Position numbers and translations under genes: made by a program. The notes under the pieces were generated by a model. It was not told the DNA's origin. It did not search any database and saw only the letters and a program-made list of their open reading frames with translations. Positions 8,381-17,412 of a stretch of 57,597 nt of DNA are shown in pieces. The stretch is from contig CAYJJU010000015.1 in assembly GCA_964370635.1 (NCBI GenBank), positions 1-57,597 of the forward strand, written 5' to 3'. Positions within the stretch are counted from its first letter, which is position 1, and every line of letters begins with the position of its first letter. Source of the stretch: SIG603 sp964370635. GTDB lineage: Bacteria; Bacillota; Clostridia; Oscillospirales; Acutalibacteraceae.

Positions 8381-8701
8381 TTATTTTGCTGTAAAACTAC
8401 AGCACTCTGTGTCGCTCATGGAGCTTGGTACGGCGCAGCAGCCTTCTACGCTGACAGCCTTTGCATTACAGCTGTCTGACAAATTATAGCTACAGTTTGT
8501 CGCCTTACAAAAAACCTCGGTATCTTCTACTGCATATTTTGTTACTGCATTTTGCCCTGCCGCCGCCTTTGGGTAGTATGAAGTGCAACAGGTTTGGTCC
8601 TTCTTAACAGCCGCCGGCCCGTCTACCTTGATGTTTGATAGCGAACATAGGCTATCTAAATTATTTGCGCAACTGTTTACCCCACATGTCAATCTGGTCA
8701 T
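8381..8701 (-). CDS. DUF1540 domain protein (two repeats)
   Basis: 106 aa, very rich in cysteine. Two DUF1540-type units can be seen. One starts RLTCGVNSCANN with a matching CSLSNIKV, and the second is CKATNCSYN with CNAKAVSV. Each pairs C-x4-C-x2-N with a later cysteine, and CC pairs follow both, so metal binding or disulphide-stabilised structure is likely. The ATG at 8701 has AAAGGA nine bases upstream; a TTG 18 bases further upstream is less plausible. Such proteins are common in spore-forming clostridia, but no function is established. Confidence 0.85.
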   Translation of the reverse strand: MTRLTCGVNSCANNLDSLCSLSNIKVDGPAAVKKDQTCCTSYYPKAAAGQNAVTKYAVEDTEVFCKATNCSYNLSDSCNAKAVSVEGCCAVPSSMSDTECCSFTAK

Positions 8702-8716
8702 ATAAGTCAGTCCTTT

Positions 8717-8753
8717 CAAAAATTAATTGCAAAATGTGTTTTGCATATTAATT
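8717..8753 (-). terminator. intrinsic terminator at end of housekeeping operon
   Basis: A near-perfect inverted repeat of 13-14 bp (ATTAATTGCAAAA and TTTTGCATATTAAT on the plus strand) with a 4-base loop. On the minus strand it ends in TTTTTG, as expected for a terminator after the HD-GYP gene. It directly abuts the DUF1540 ribosome binding site, so it could also control that gene. The mirrored plus-side T-run makes it look bidirectional. Confidence 0.65.
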
Positions 8754-8781
8754 ATTTTTTACAAAGAACTGAAAGTTATAC

Positions 8782-10023
8782 TTAAAATTCATTTAAAAGT
8801 TTTTGATTTTCCATCTGCATATCAATATATGTCTTGAGTATCGGAGTAGAAATTCTTTCAATTTTTTCCTCTAAAACATCGGTGTTTTCTGAAATCACGT
8901 CTACAATTTTTCTATCAATTAAATTTTCATCACACATAGAGTAAAGTATTTCAATACTCCTACTCCATGAATAAGATTCTTTATATTTTCTCGCACCGAC
9001 TAAGGCGCTTGTAATGTCTGATACCACAACAATTTTTTCGCTTAAAGATAAATCTTTTTCAAGTGTGTGAAAAGGATAACCGCTTCCATTAAGCTTTTCG
9101 TGATGGCTTACTGCAATTTTTACTATATTTTCATTAAATGTATCCCTAAGTATCTCCTCGGTGAAATTTACATGCTTTTGCATCTGTGACATTTGGAAAT
9201 CATTATAAATTCCGGTAAACTCTAAAATTTCACTGTCTATGGCAATTTTACCGATGTCGTGAACTAAGGCGCCGTAATAAATCATGTCAATTTCTTTTTG
9301 ACTAAGCCCTAGCTTTTGAGCCAAAAACACACTTATTGTCATGGTGTTTATTGAGTGTATCATGGTTACATTGCTTTTAAATTCAATGGTTTGGATAATC
9401 ATTTTTAAATATAGTCTTGCTTCTTTCTCGCAAATATGTAAAAAATCTATTTCATTATCAAACCAAGTGACTGCTGTTTCATGCCAATTTTCACTAAAAA
9501 TATTATTCTCATTAATCGCCTTATCTAGTGCGTTAAGATATTTTTCATCAAAGTAATCCGTATTTTGCATTGTAGAAACGATGTCACATACGGGTATGTT
9601 TGAGGCAAGTGCTATATCCGCCCTATCTGCGGTAAAAATAATTTGGGCATATTTTGCTATAGTTTCATCGACATTTAAAAGCGATTTATAAGGTGTGTGG
9701 TGATAAAGCAAAACTTCCGATAAATCTTTTAAGGGTGATAGATATTTTAAGAAAAGATAACCGTAAATTGAATGAGGCTTTACATATCTAGTTTCAAACT
9801 CTATCATATTGTCTATTTCTTCGGTTTTATAGGCCCCAATATCATGAAATAAAGACAGTAAAAACATCGCTTTACGGTCTATGCTCTCATCGTTTAAAAT
9901 ATCAAGCATTTTGTCTGTAATATAAGAAACCCTTAAACCGTGGTCGACAAGTCTGTTATCATAATATTGTAATGATTTTGCGCAAAGAGAAATTATTTGT
10001 TTTGGATTTATAGTATATGGCAT
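8782..10023 (-). CDS. tandem HD-domain protein with C-terminal HD-GYP domain
   Basis: 413 aa, soluble. The first HD domain spans about residues 20-110 (HGLRVSY, then LFHDIG). A second, HD-GYP-type domain spans about 215-400, with VHDIGK near residue 253 and HHEKLNGSGYP near 304, the metal-binding and GYP signatures of cyclic di-GMP phosphodiesterases. There is no receiver, GGDEF or membrane domain. The gene is the last of the long minus-strand cluster, seven bases after the histidine phosphatase. Hydrolysis of c-di-GMP or another cyclic dinucleotide is likely; the substrate is not proven. The role of the first HD domain is open. Confidence 0.85.
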   Translation of the reverse strand: MPYTINPKQIISLCAKSLQYYDNRLVDHGLRVSYITDKMLDILNDESIDRKAMFLLSLFHDIGAYKTEEIDNMIEFETRYVKPHSIYGYLFLKYLSPLKDLSEVLLYHHTPYKSLLNVDETIAKYAQIIFTADRADIALASNIPVCDIVSTMQNTDYFDEKYLNALDKAINENNIFSENWHETAVTWFDNEIDFLHICEKEARLYLKMIIQTIEFKSNVTMIHSINTMTISVFLAQKLGLSQKEIDMIYYGALVHDIGKIAIDSEILEFTGIYNDFQMSQMQKHVNFTEEILRDTFNENIVKIAVSHHEKLNGSGYPFHTLEKDLSLSEKIVVVSDITSALVGARKYKESYSWSRSIEILYSMCDENLIDRKIVDVISENTDVLEEKIERISTPILKTYIDMQMENQKLLNEF

Positions 10024-10029
10024 ATAAAT

Positions 10030-10725
10030 CTACTCCTTACTTTCATAAAGTGAGTTTGCTGCCGCTTCACGTGCAATATCAATTATACTGTAATCATTTG
10101 GTTCTTTATCGCTAAGCGATGGAATTTGGCTATATACCTCACACACATGAGAGCGTGACCAAAGGCCTGTGTCTAGCCTAATGGAATACCCGTGACCGCT
10201 TTCGCAAATCCAGTCTGTCATCTTAGCCTGAGGCAAGCCATAAGCCGCAAGTATGGTCATAATTACTCCGCCATGGGTTACAAGTGCTACATCGGTTTGA
10301 CCGCTAAACATCATGTTGTTTACAAGGATTTCAAAGCCTTTGCAGACCCTTTGCATAAACACAGAAAAGCTTTCACCGTTTGGAGGCGAGACGCTGTTTC
10401 CCCCGTTTATCCACTCGATAAATCGTGGGTCATCTTTAAGCTCGTCTGCGTTTTTGTCCTCCCAGTCGCCAAAATCACATTCCGCCATTTCAAAAATAAC
10501 GGTAGGCTCTGCGTGCGGGTACAAAATTTTTAAACTGTCTACACATCTTGTGGAGGGGCTTGCGTAAAAATCTTTTGCATATGGGAAGTCGTGATCACTC
10601 TTTAGCTTTGCAAGCTCTTTTATGCCTTCAAGTGCCAGTGGTGACTCTGTTCTTCCTATATATTTTGACAAAAGATTTCCCTCACAAGTGCCGTGTCTTA
10701 TAAGATGAATTTTATAAGTCTTCAT
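10030..10725 (-). CDS. histidine phosphatase family protein
   Basis: 231 aa. The LIRHGTCEGN motif at residues 9-18 carries the phospho-accepting His11. A second catalytic His is in VTHGGV, and IGRTESPL follows the RHG as in the phosphoglycerate mutase-like branch. Such cytosolic enzymes include cofactor-dependent mutases, alpha-ribazole phosphatase and broad phosphatases. Without cobalamin genes nearby, a general phosphatase is the safest call. It lies 10 bases after leuS and seven before the HD-GYP gene. Confidence 0.85.
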   Translation of the reverse strand: MKTYKIHLIRHGTCEGNLLSKYIGRTESPLALEGIKELAKLKSDHDFPYAKDFYASPSTRCVDSLKILYPHAEPTVIFEMAECDFGDWEDKNADELKDDPRFIEWINGGNSVSPPNGESFSVFMQRVCKGFEILVNNMMFSGQTDVALVTHGGVIMTILAAYGLPQAKMTDWICESGHGYSIRLDTGLWSRSHVCEVYSQIPSLSDKEPNDYSIIDIAREAAANSLYESKE

Positions 10726-10735
10726 AAATTATTCC

Positions 10736-13147
10736 TTATTTTACAACTATGTTTACAAGTTTTCCTGGGACAAAAATTTCTTTTACTATGCTCTTGCCCT
10801 CAAGCTCTGCCATGATTTTTTCTTGTGATTTTGAAAGTGCTATGACACTGTCTTTGTCAGAGTCTGTTGGGATTTCAAGCTTTACTTTGAGTTTTCCGTT
10901 TATTTGAACAACTATTTCAATTGTGGCTTCAACGCATTTTGCTTCGTCGTAAGTCGGCCAACTTTCCATTGCTACAACTTTGTTTGAAAGCTTTTTAACA
11001 CTCCACATCTCCTCGGTCACATGAGGTGCAAATGGATTTAATAAAAGCGTGAATATTCTAAGCTCTTCACGTGTTATTGAGCCTTTTTTTGTTATATCGT
11101 TTATAAGCGCCATTAAACTTGCTATTGCTGTGTTAAATTTTAGATGCTCACAGTCATAGCTTACTTTTTTAATTGTTTTATGGAATGCAGTTTCAAGCTC
11201 TTTGCTGATTTTTTCCTCATTTGTTAAGATGTCACCAAGTGCCCAGAAACGTTCTACAAAACGTCTACAACCTTTAATGCCCTCGGCGCTCCAAGGCGCA
11301 GATTTTTCAAAGTCGCCTATAAACATCTCGTAAAGTCTAAATGTATCGGCGCCGTACTCTACCACTATCTCATCAGGATTTACAACATTTCCCTTAGATT
11401 TACTCATCTTAATTCCGCCCTCGCCTAAAATCATGCCGTGGCTTGTGCGTTTTTGATAAGGCTCTGCAGTTGGAACAACACCTATATCGTATAAGAATTT
11501 ATGCCAAAAACGGCTGTATAATAGGTGAAGCGTTGTGTGCTCCATTCCGCCATTATACCAGTCTATTGGCGACCAGTAATTAAGCGCTTCTTTGGATGCA
11601 AGTGCTTCTTCGTTATTTGGGTCCATGTATCTTAAGAAATACCAAGACGAGCCTGCCCATTGTGGCATGGTGTCTGTTTCTCTTTTTGCAGGTTTGCCGC
11701 ATTTTGGGCAAGTTGTGTTAACCCAATCTGTCACTTTTGAAAGTGGCGACTCGCCTGTGTCTGTAGGCTCATAAGTATCAATCATGGGTAGAGTAAGCGG
11801 AAGTTCTTTTTCATCGAGTGGAACAAATCCACAGCAGTCGCAGTTTACAACCGGAATAGGCTCTCCCCAGTATCTTTGTCTTGCGAAAACCCAGTCACGT
11901 AGTTTAAAGTTTACTTTCTTACTGCCTATGCCTTTTTCTTCTACATAAGATTTAATTTTTACTTTAGCATCTTCGACAGATAGTCCGTTTAGTATGTCAG
12001 AGTTTACCATTACACCTGTGTCGCAATCTGTAAATGCTTCGTTTTGAACGTCGCCACCTTTTACGACTTCTATAATCGGTAAATCAAATTTCTTTGCAAA
12101 TTCCCAGTCCCTTGTGTCATGTGCAGGAACTGCCATAATAGCACCCGTTCCGTAAGAAACAAGTACATAATCTGAAATAAATATAGGAATTTCTTTTCCC
12201 GTAAGCGGATTTATGGCGCTGACACCATCTAGCTTTACGCCTGTTTTTTCCTTTACTACTTCAGTTCTCTCAAAATCAGATTTTTTTGATGCCATTTCTT
12301 GATAAGCCTTGACTTCATCAAGATTATTTAGTTTATCTTCCCATTTTTTTAGATAAGGATGCTCTGGAGATACTACCATGTAAGTGGCTCCATAAACCGT
12401 GTCGGGTCTTGTAGTGTATACTCTTAGAACATCGCCAGAAGTTGTGGTAAAGTCAAGCTCTGCACCCTCTGAGCGGCCTATCCAGTTTTTTTGTTGAGCC
12501 TTAACTCTTTCTGGGTAGTCGACAGTGTCTAAGTCATCTAGAAGTCTTTGTGCGTATTCTGTAATTTTTAGCATCCACTGTGATTTTTCTTTTCTTACGA
12601 CTTCGCTAGAGCAGCGCTCGCAAAAGCCGTTTACTACTTCTTCATTTGCTAAAACGCATTTACAAGAGGTACACCAGTTAACGGTCATTTCGTGTTTATA
12701 GGCAAGGCCTTTTTTAAATAGTTGTAAAAATATCCACTGAGTCCATTTGTAGTATTTGGGGTCGGTGGTGTTAATCTCACGTTCCCAGTCAAAAGACATG
12801 CCAAGAGATTTTATTTGCTTTTTAAATCTTGCAACATTTTTCTTTGTGACTTCTACGGGGTGAATTTTATGTTTTATAGCATAGTTTTCTGTTGGAAGTC
12901 CGAATGCGTCCCAGCCTATAGGATACAGCACATTATAGCCGTCAAGTCTTCTCTTTCTTGCGACTACGTCTAAAGCTGTATATGGTCTTGGGTGGCCTAC
13001 GTGAAGTCCGTCGCCTGATGGATACGGAAATTCTATAAGTGCATAAAACTTTGGTTTATCCGAACCGTTTGTTGCGTTAAAAACTTTTAATTCATCCCAT
13101 TTGTCTTGCCATTTAGGCTCGACATCTCTGTGCATATATTTACTCAT
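10736..13147 (-). CDS. leuS: leucine--tRNA ligase
   Basis: 803 aa, the full length for bacterial LeuRS. The class I signature HVGH is at residues 49-52 and KMSKS near residue 580. A zinc-binding cysteine cluster (CTSCKC...CERC) and a CP1 editing domain lie between, and an anticodon-binding region and C-terminal domain close the protein. It charges tRNA-Leu in the cytosol. There is no T-box-like leader upstream: only 15 bases separate it from rsfS, so it is expressed as part of the operon. Confidence 0.98.
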   Translation of the reverse strand: MSKYMHRDVEPKWQDKWDELKVFNATNGSDKPKFYALIEFPYPSGDGLHVGHPRPYTALDVVARKRRLDGYNVLYPIGWDAFGLPTENYAIKHKIHPVEVTKKNVARFKKQIKSLGMSFDWEREINTTDPKYYKWTQWIFLQLFKKGLAYKHEMTVNWCTSCKCVLANEEVVNGFCERCSSEVVRKEKSQWMLKITEYAQRLLDDLDTVDYPERVKAQQKNWIGRSEGAELDFTTTSGDVLRVYTTRPDTVYGATYMVVSPEHPYLKKWEDKLNNLDEVKAYQEMASKKSDFERTEVVKEKTGVKLDGVSAINPLTGKEIPIFISDYVLVSYGTGAIMAVPAHDTRDWEFAKKFDLPIIEVVKGGDVQNEAFTDCDTGVMVNSDILNGLSVEDAKVKIKSYVEEKGIGSKKVNFKLRDWVFARQRYWGEPIPVVNCDCCGFVPLDEKELPLTLPMIDTYEPTDTGESPLSKVTDWVNTTCPKCGKPAKRETDTMPQWAGSSWYFLRYMDPNNEEALASKEALNYWSPIDWYNGGMEHTTLHLLYSRFWHKFLYDIGVVPTAEPYQKRTSHGMILGEGGIKMSKSKGNVVNPDEIVVEYGADTFRLYEMFIGDFEKSAPWSAEGIKGCRRFVERFWALGDILTNEEKISKELETAFHKTIKKVSYDCEHLKFNTAIASLMALINDITKKGSITREELRIFTLLLNPFAPHVTEEMWSVKKLSNKVVAMESWPTYDEAKCVEATIEIVVQINGKLKVKLEIPTDSDKDSVIALSKSQEKIMAELEGKSIVKEIFVPGKLVNIVVK

Positions 13148-13162
13148 ACTTAACTCCTTAAA

Positions 13163-13519
13163 TTATATCTCTTTAGTAAAATCTAATTCTACAAATTTGC
13201 CGTCGCTCCAAAGCCTGTCAAGGTCGTAAAACTCTCTTGCTTCTTCGGTGAATACGTGTATTACCACTGTGTGATAATCAAGCAATATCCAGCCGTTAGA
13301 GCGGTAACCCTCTATTCTTGAGGGCATAATTCCTGCCTCTTTTAGTTTCATTTCGACGCTGTCTGACAAAGCTTTCACCTGAGTGCTGCTTGAGCCTGTC
13401 GCCATGACGAAATAGTCGCCAAGGGTTGAAATTTCCTCTATGTCTATTACCTTAATGTCTTTTCCCAGCTTGTCATCGAGTGCGAAAGCTGCGATTTTTG
13501 CCATTTTTAATGATTCCAT
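13163..13519 (-). CDS. rsfS: ribosomal silencing factor RsfS
   Basis: 118 aa. The sequence shows the RsfS/Iojap features, including DLGDYFVMATGSS-like (TLGDYFVMATG), EGYRSNGWILLDY and VVIHVFTEEAREFYDLDRLW. It binds uL14 on the large subunit and blocks subunit joining in starvation. I prefer the ATG at 13519, seven bases after AGGAG, to an ATG at 13537 that would overlap yqeK. It is in the conserved nadD-yqeK-rsfS order. Confidence 0.95.
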   Translation of the reverse strand: MESLKMAKIAAFALDDKLGKDIKVIDIEEISTLGDYFVMATGSSSTQVKALSDSVEMKLKEAGIMPSRIEGYRSNGWILLDYHTVVIHVFTEEAREFYDLDRLWSDGKFVELDFTKEI

Positions 13520-13529
13520 TATTTTTCTC

Positions 13530-14099
13530 CTACTCATTTATTTTTTTAACTGCTTGATTATATGCCTCAAAACTTTTCGGCGTTACCGCCTCTTCGTTTT
13601 GTAAAAGTTCAGATATGCTAAAAGATAAGCCGTAAACCATTGCCGCGTCTAAATTGTTATTTGCAAGCTCCCTCATGTACTCTACACCATCATAATCTCT
13701 GTCGGCTGAAATATAATCGGCGATAAATATGACTTTTTCAAGCACCGACATATCTTTTCTGCCACTTGTATGATGTCTTATAGCATTAAAAATATCTTCA
13801 TCTTTAATTCCTAGATTAACATGAACGTAAACCGCACCTGCAATTTGGTGCCAAAGAGATTTAGAATTTATTTCAACATCATCAAGTATTATACCAAAGT
13901 TTAATATTAATTTCAACTGATTATCGGCATTTTCTTCTTTCATAATGTCGTGTAAAAGTCCCGCAATTTCTGCTTTTTTCTTGTCTGCACCATGAATTTT
14001 TGAAAGTTGGGTCGCTTTTTTTGACACATTTACAGAGTGTTTATAGCGCTTTGTGGACAGTTTTTCTTTTACTATTTTTTTGTAGTCACTTATATTCAT
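13530..14099 (-). CDS. yqeK: HD-domain bis(5'-nucleosyl)-tetraphosphatase YqeK
   Basis: 189 aa. The HD motif is visible as RYKHSVNV, AGLLHDIMKE and a later IRHHTSGR, with FIADYISADRDY downstream, all typical of YqeK. The family hydrolyses diadenosine tetraphosphate symmetrically to ADP. Its start overlaps the nadD stop by four bases (ATGA) and it precedes rsfS, the usual Firmicutes arrangement. Confidence 0.95.
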   Translation of the reverse strand: MNISDYKKIVKEKLSTKRYKHSVNVSKKATQLSKIHGADKKKAEIAGLLHDIMKEENADNQLKLILNFGIILDDVEINSKSLWHQIAGAVYVHVNLGIKDEDIFNAIRHHTSGRKDMSVLEKVIFIADYISADRDYDGVEYMRELANNNLDAAMVYGLSFSISELLQNEEAVTPKSFEAYNQAVKKINE

Positions 14100-14704
14100 A
14101 TGCCACCTGTTTCATATAAATTGTTATTTGTAATATAATCCGCAACTTTTTGTCCTACCATATTAATTAGCTCTAAATCGCCCGAGCCTCTTATTTGAGT
14201 GGAAGAAACATCAAAATGGCGTATATTTAAAATCACTATAGACGCATTAAAAGTGTCTTCGAGATGCTTTTTATACGCTTCCATTTTTAAAAGTCCGTCG
14301 TCGCTTCTAGGGCAGGCGCAAATAGTCACGTTTTTTAGTATATAATCTGCTTCAAACCATGTTTCCAAGGTGTAAAACATGTCCTCTCCGACTATAAAGT
14401 GAAAATTTGCACTCGGATATTTATTAAAAAGCTCCTTTATGGTAAGGCTTGTAAAGCTTTTGCCTTGTCTTTTTATTTCTATGTCGGACACTTCATAGTT
14501 TCCGCTTAAATCCTCCACTGCAAGCCTGCACATATTAAGTCTATCAACTTCACTTGCAAGCTGTGATGCGTTTTTGTGTGGAGGCTTTTTTGTTGGAATG
14601 ACTAATAATTTGTCTAAATGTAAAGCTTCATAAAATTCTGACATTATATGCGTGTGTCCTAGATGTATGGGGTTGAAGGTTCCGCCACAAATTCCAATTT
14701 TCAT
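14096..14704 (-). CDS. nadD: nicotinate-nucleotide adenylyltransferase
   Basis: 202 aa. GGTFNPIHLGH is the nucleotidyltransferase (H/T)xGH motif, and the C-terminal ISSTxxR-type motif appears as VSSTQIRG. It makes nicotinate adenine dinucleotide from nicotinate mononucleotide and ATP in NAD synthesis. The ATG at 14704 follows GGAG with six bases between; a TTG four codons upstream is less likely. Confidence 0.97.
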   Translation of the reverse strand: MKIGICGGTFNPIHLGHTHIMSEFYEALHLDKLLVIPTKKPPHKNASQLASEVDRLNMCRLAVEDLSGNYEVSDIEIKRQGKSFTSLTIKELFNKYPSANFHFIVGEDMFYTLETWFEADYILKNVTICACPRSDDGLLKMEAYKKHLEDTFNASIVILNIRHFDVSSTQIRGSGDLELINMVGQKVADYITNNNLYETGGI

Positions 14705-14718
14705 GCAACTCTCCAAGT

Positions 14719-15033
14719 TTAATATCTTGATTTTTTCTCTTTTGGTAAAACTATTTTAGGCTCTTTTTCATTTTTTCTGTAAAGTATAAATTTTGAGCCT
14801 ATTACTTGCACAACCTCACTGTTTGTAGCCGTAGAAACCTCTTGTGCAGCCTCTTTTGGTGATATAGGGCAGGTTTCAACAAGTACTTTGCATTTTATTA
14901 GTTCACGGGTGGTGAGTGCACCGTCTGCCTGTGTTATGATTTCTTCACTCATACCGCCTTTTCCTATCATAAGGACTGTTTCAAGTGGGTTTGCAAGCGA
15001 GCGAAGATACGCTCTTTGTTTGCTGTTTAACAT
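14719..15033 (-). CDS. yhbY: YhbY-family ribosome assembly RNA-binding protein
   Basis: 104 aa, one CRS1/YhbY (CRM) domain: LNSKQRAYLRSLAN at the N-terminus, then MIGKGGMSEEII, a GxxG-type RNA-binding loop, and a C-terminal IGSKFILYRKN. It acts in large-subunit assembly. Its position just before nadD is conserved in Firmicutes. Confidence 0.93.
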   Translation of the reverse strand: MLNSKQRAYLRSLANPLETVLMIGKGGMSEEIITQADGALTTRELIKCKVLVETCPISPKEAAQEVSTATNSEVVQVIGSKFILYRKNEKEPKIVLPKEKKSRY

Positions 15034-15036
15034 AAT

Positions 15037-15612
15037 TTATTTCTCTCTTTCTTTAAGGTAAGTCTCTAGTTTTTCTTTAAATAGCCTTAGCGCTTTTCCT
15101 CTATGACTTACTTCATCTTTCTCTTCATCGCTCATCTGAGCAAAACTTTTTTCACCACATAAAAATATGGGATCATAGCCAAATCCGCCCTCGCCTAAAA
15201 GCTCAAAACTGATTTCACCAACGCAGTTTTCTTCTGCCAAAACTTTATCTCCATTTGGAAACACGCAGGCTATGGCACAGGCAAAATAAGCGCCCCTATC
15301 CCCTTTTTTTACATTTTCAAGCTCTTTTAGCACAGTCGATTTTCGAGTGCCTTCAGGAGCATATCTTGCAGAGTATATGCCGGGTCTGCCGTCTAAGGCG
15401 TCTACACAAAGACCTGAATCATCGGCAATTGCAGGAAGGCCTGTCTCTTTGCAGGCAAGCTCTGCCTTTAAAAGGGCGTTTTCCATAAAAGTTTTGCCTG
15501 TTTCCTCGGCTTCGGTTAAATCTGCCGTAATTGCATTAATGCCTAAAGTCTTTAATATTCTGTCAAATTCTTTAATTTTATGTTTGTTATGACTTGCTAT
15601 AATATAATTCAT
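15037..15612 (-). CDS. rdgB: XTP/dITP diphosphatase (RdgB/HAM1)
   Basis: 191 aa. Family motifs: ASHNKHKIKEF at the N-terminus, ADDSGLCVDALDGRPGIYSARYA-type nucleotide-binding loop (visible from residue 65 on), and SHRGKALR near the C-terminus. It removes deaminated purine triphosphates (XTP, dITP, ITP). The ATG at 15612 follows GAGGA; a TTG 18 bases upstream is the rejected alternative. It lies seven bases after the phosphoesterase gene. Confidence 0.96.
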   Translation of the reverse strand: MNYIIASHNKHKIKEFDRILKTLGINAITADLTEAEETGKTFMENALLKAELACKETGLPAIADDSGLCVDALDGRPGIYSARYAPEGTRKSTVLKELENVKKGDRGAYFACAIACVFPNGDKVLAEENCVGEISFELLGEGGFGYDPIFLCGEKSFAQMSDEEKDEVSHRGKALRLFKEKLETYLKEREK

Positions 15613-15619
15613 TTTTTCC

Positions 15620-16465
15620 TCACAATCCAAGCTCTATAGCCGCTTTTTCCCAAAGTTCACTCGGCGCTTGTCCAAGTTCATATGTTTTAGGTTTTGCAGC
15701 CTGCATGACGTTCCAAGCAAGCTTCATGGGATAGTTCTCCCCTGTTTCAAGCGATTTTATGACGGCCTTTGACCAAGCACCACCGCATTTATACAGCCCA
15801 CTTTCGTGTATCTCGGCTATCGTGTCATTTACATTATACTCTATTTCATGGAAACTGTATAGCCATTTGTTTTTATGGCTTTTAAGCGTGATAAAACAAG
15901 GTTTTTGTGTGCCGTGGCAGTGTGTGCCTATTGCACCTGTATTTAAAATGGTGGTTCTCTTACCCACAAATTCTCTTTGCAAATGTGTGTGCCCACCTAT
16001 AAGATAGTTTGAAGGACATGCCCTGTCCCATAAATTCATGCGATACTCTATGTTGAAAATCGCTTCGTTAGTCTTTAGTGGCGTGCCGTGACAAAACATT
16101 ATTTCAGGAGCACCGTTAAACTGAACAATTTTTGACACTGGAAGACTTTCAAAAAACTCAAAATCTTTTCCTCTTAAGTTTTCATAGTTATATAAAAGTG
16201 AGCCGCCCTCACGGCCATAGGTCCAGCCAGTCGGGTTATTTTTATAATCGAGCATATAATCTTCTCTGTTGCCACGTATAAACTCGCAGTCATAACTATC
16301 CTTAAAATCATATAAAAAGTCCATTGTCTTTTGAGGATAGGCACAGTCTGTGGTGTAGTCGCCCAAAAAAATAAATTTTGTAGCGCCCAAATTTTTTGCA
16401 TGTTCAGTGGAGGCTTTTAGCGCCGCTAAATTATTGTGTATGTCTGACAAAACAGCTATTGTCAT
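15620..16465 (-). CDS. metallophosphoesterase family protein
   Basis: 281 aa. Calcineurin-type motifs in order: SDIHNN (residues 7-12), FLGDYTTD, RGNRED, FCHGTP and GGHTH. This is a full set of dinuclear metal ligands, so the enzyme should be active. It is cytosolic with no signal peptide. Length and motifs resemble YfcE/Ap4A-hydrolase-like phosphodiesterases, but the substrate cannot be assigned. Its start overlaps the ftsY stop by four bases. Confidence 0.88.
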   Translation of the reverse strand: MTIAVLSDIHNNLAALKASTEHAKNLGATKFIFLGDYTTDCAYPQKTMDFLYDFKDSYDCEFIRGNREDYMLDYKNNPTGWTYGREGGSLLYNYENLRGKDFEFFESLPVSKIVQFNGAPEIMFCHGTPLKTNEAIFNIEYRMNLWDRACPSNYLIGGHTHLQREFVGKRTTILNTGAIGTHCHGTQKPCFITLKSHKNKWLYSFHEIEYNVNDTIAEIHESGLYKCGGAWSKAVIKSLETGENYPMKLAWNVMQAAKPKTYELGQAPSELWEKAAIELGL

Positions 16466-17382
16466 TTATCGTCCCTCTGGAAAAGTGCTTTTGCAAAATC
16501 TTTTGCATCAAATTCTTGCAAATCGTCAATTTTTTCGCCGACTCCAATAAATTTAATTGGAAGTCCAAGTTCTTGATTTATGGTAAGCACTACGCCACCC
16601 TTTGCAGTGCCGTCAAGTTTTGTCAGTATAATTCCTGTAACCTTTACGGCACCCATAAATTCTCTTGCCTGATTAATTGCATTTTGTCCTGTTGCGGCAT
16701 CTAGTACAAGAAGCACCTCTTTTTCGGCATCTTCACCCAGCACCTTTTGGGTAATTCTATCAATTTTTGAAAGTTCTGCCATAAGGCCTGATTTATTGTG
16801 AAGTCTGCCTGCTGTGTCGCAGATTACAACATCTTTTTTATTTGCCTTAGCATACTTTAAGCCGTCAAACACGACAGATCCGGGGTCTGTGCCCATTTGT
16901 TGCTTTATAAGTGGAACATCTACCCTTTGTGACCAAATTTCAATTTGCTCAATTGCCGCCGCTCTAAAGGTATCGGCCGCAACTAATGCAACATCTTTGC
17001 CGTCATTTTTCAATAAATTTGCAAGTTTGCCTATGCTTGTGGTTTTTCCAACTCCGTTTACACCTACCACTAAAATCAAGTTAACATCGCTATCAAGGTG
17101 CAAGCCTACGTCGTTATCAAGCATATTTGCAACTATTTCTTCAAGGACACCCATAACTTCATTAGGGTCTGTAATGCCTCTTTCCTTTACAGTGCGCCTT
17201 GCGTCTTCACAAATTTTTTCTGCAGTTCGCATTGAAACGTCGCCCATAATGAGAAGCTCTTCAAGCTCTTCAAAAAGTTCCTCGTCAATCTTTGTAAAGG
17301 AGTTAAGCATTTGTGTGATTTGGCCGCTTATACTCTCTCTGGTTTTCTTAAGGCCTGCCTTAATCTTGTCAAAAAATCCCAT
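16462..17382 (-). CDS. ftsY: signal recognition particle receptor FtsY
   Basis: 306 aa. It has a short N domain without a long acidic A domain, then the GTPase with G1 GVNGVGKTT (107-115), AADTFRAAA, DTAGR and TKLDGTAKGG. It docks SRP-ribosome complexes to the membrane. The length fits the short Gram-positive form. It lies 30 bases after smc, as in many Firmicutes. Confidence 0.98.
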   Translation of the reverse strand: MGFFDKIKAGLKKTRESISGQITQMLNSFTKIDEELFEELEELLIMGDVSMRTAEKICEDARRTVKERGITDPNEVMGVLEEIVANMLDNDVGLHLDSDVNLILVVGVNGVGKTTSIGKLANLLKNDGKDVALVAADTFRAAAIEQIEIWSQRVDVPLIKQQMGTDPGSVVFDGLKYAKANKKDVVICDTAGRLHNKSGLMAELSKIDRITQKVLGEDAEKEVLLVLDAATGQNAINQAREFMGAVKVTGIILTKLDGTAKGGVVLTINQELGLPIKFIGVGEKIDDLQEFDAKDFAKALFQRDDK

Positions 17383-17412
17383 TATTTATACTCCATTTCT
17401 TTATAAAATTAA

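Noticed and set aside
13148..13162. A T-box or other amino-acid riboswitch before leuS
   Set aside because: Only 15 bases separate rsfS and leuS; there is no room for a leader.
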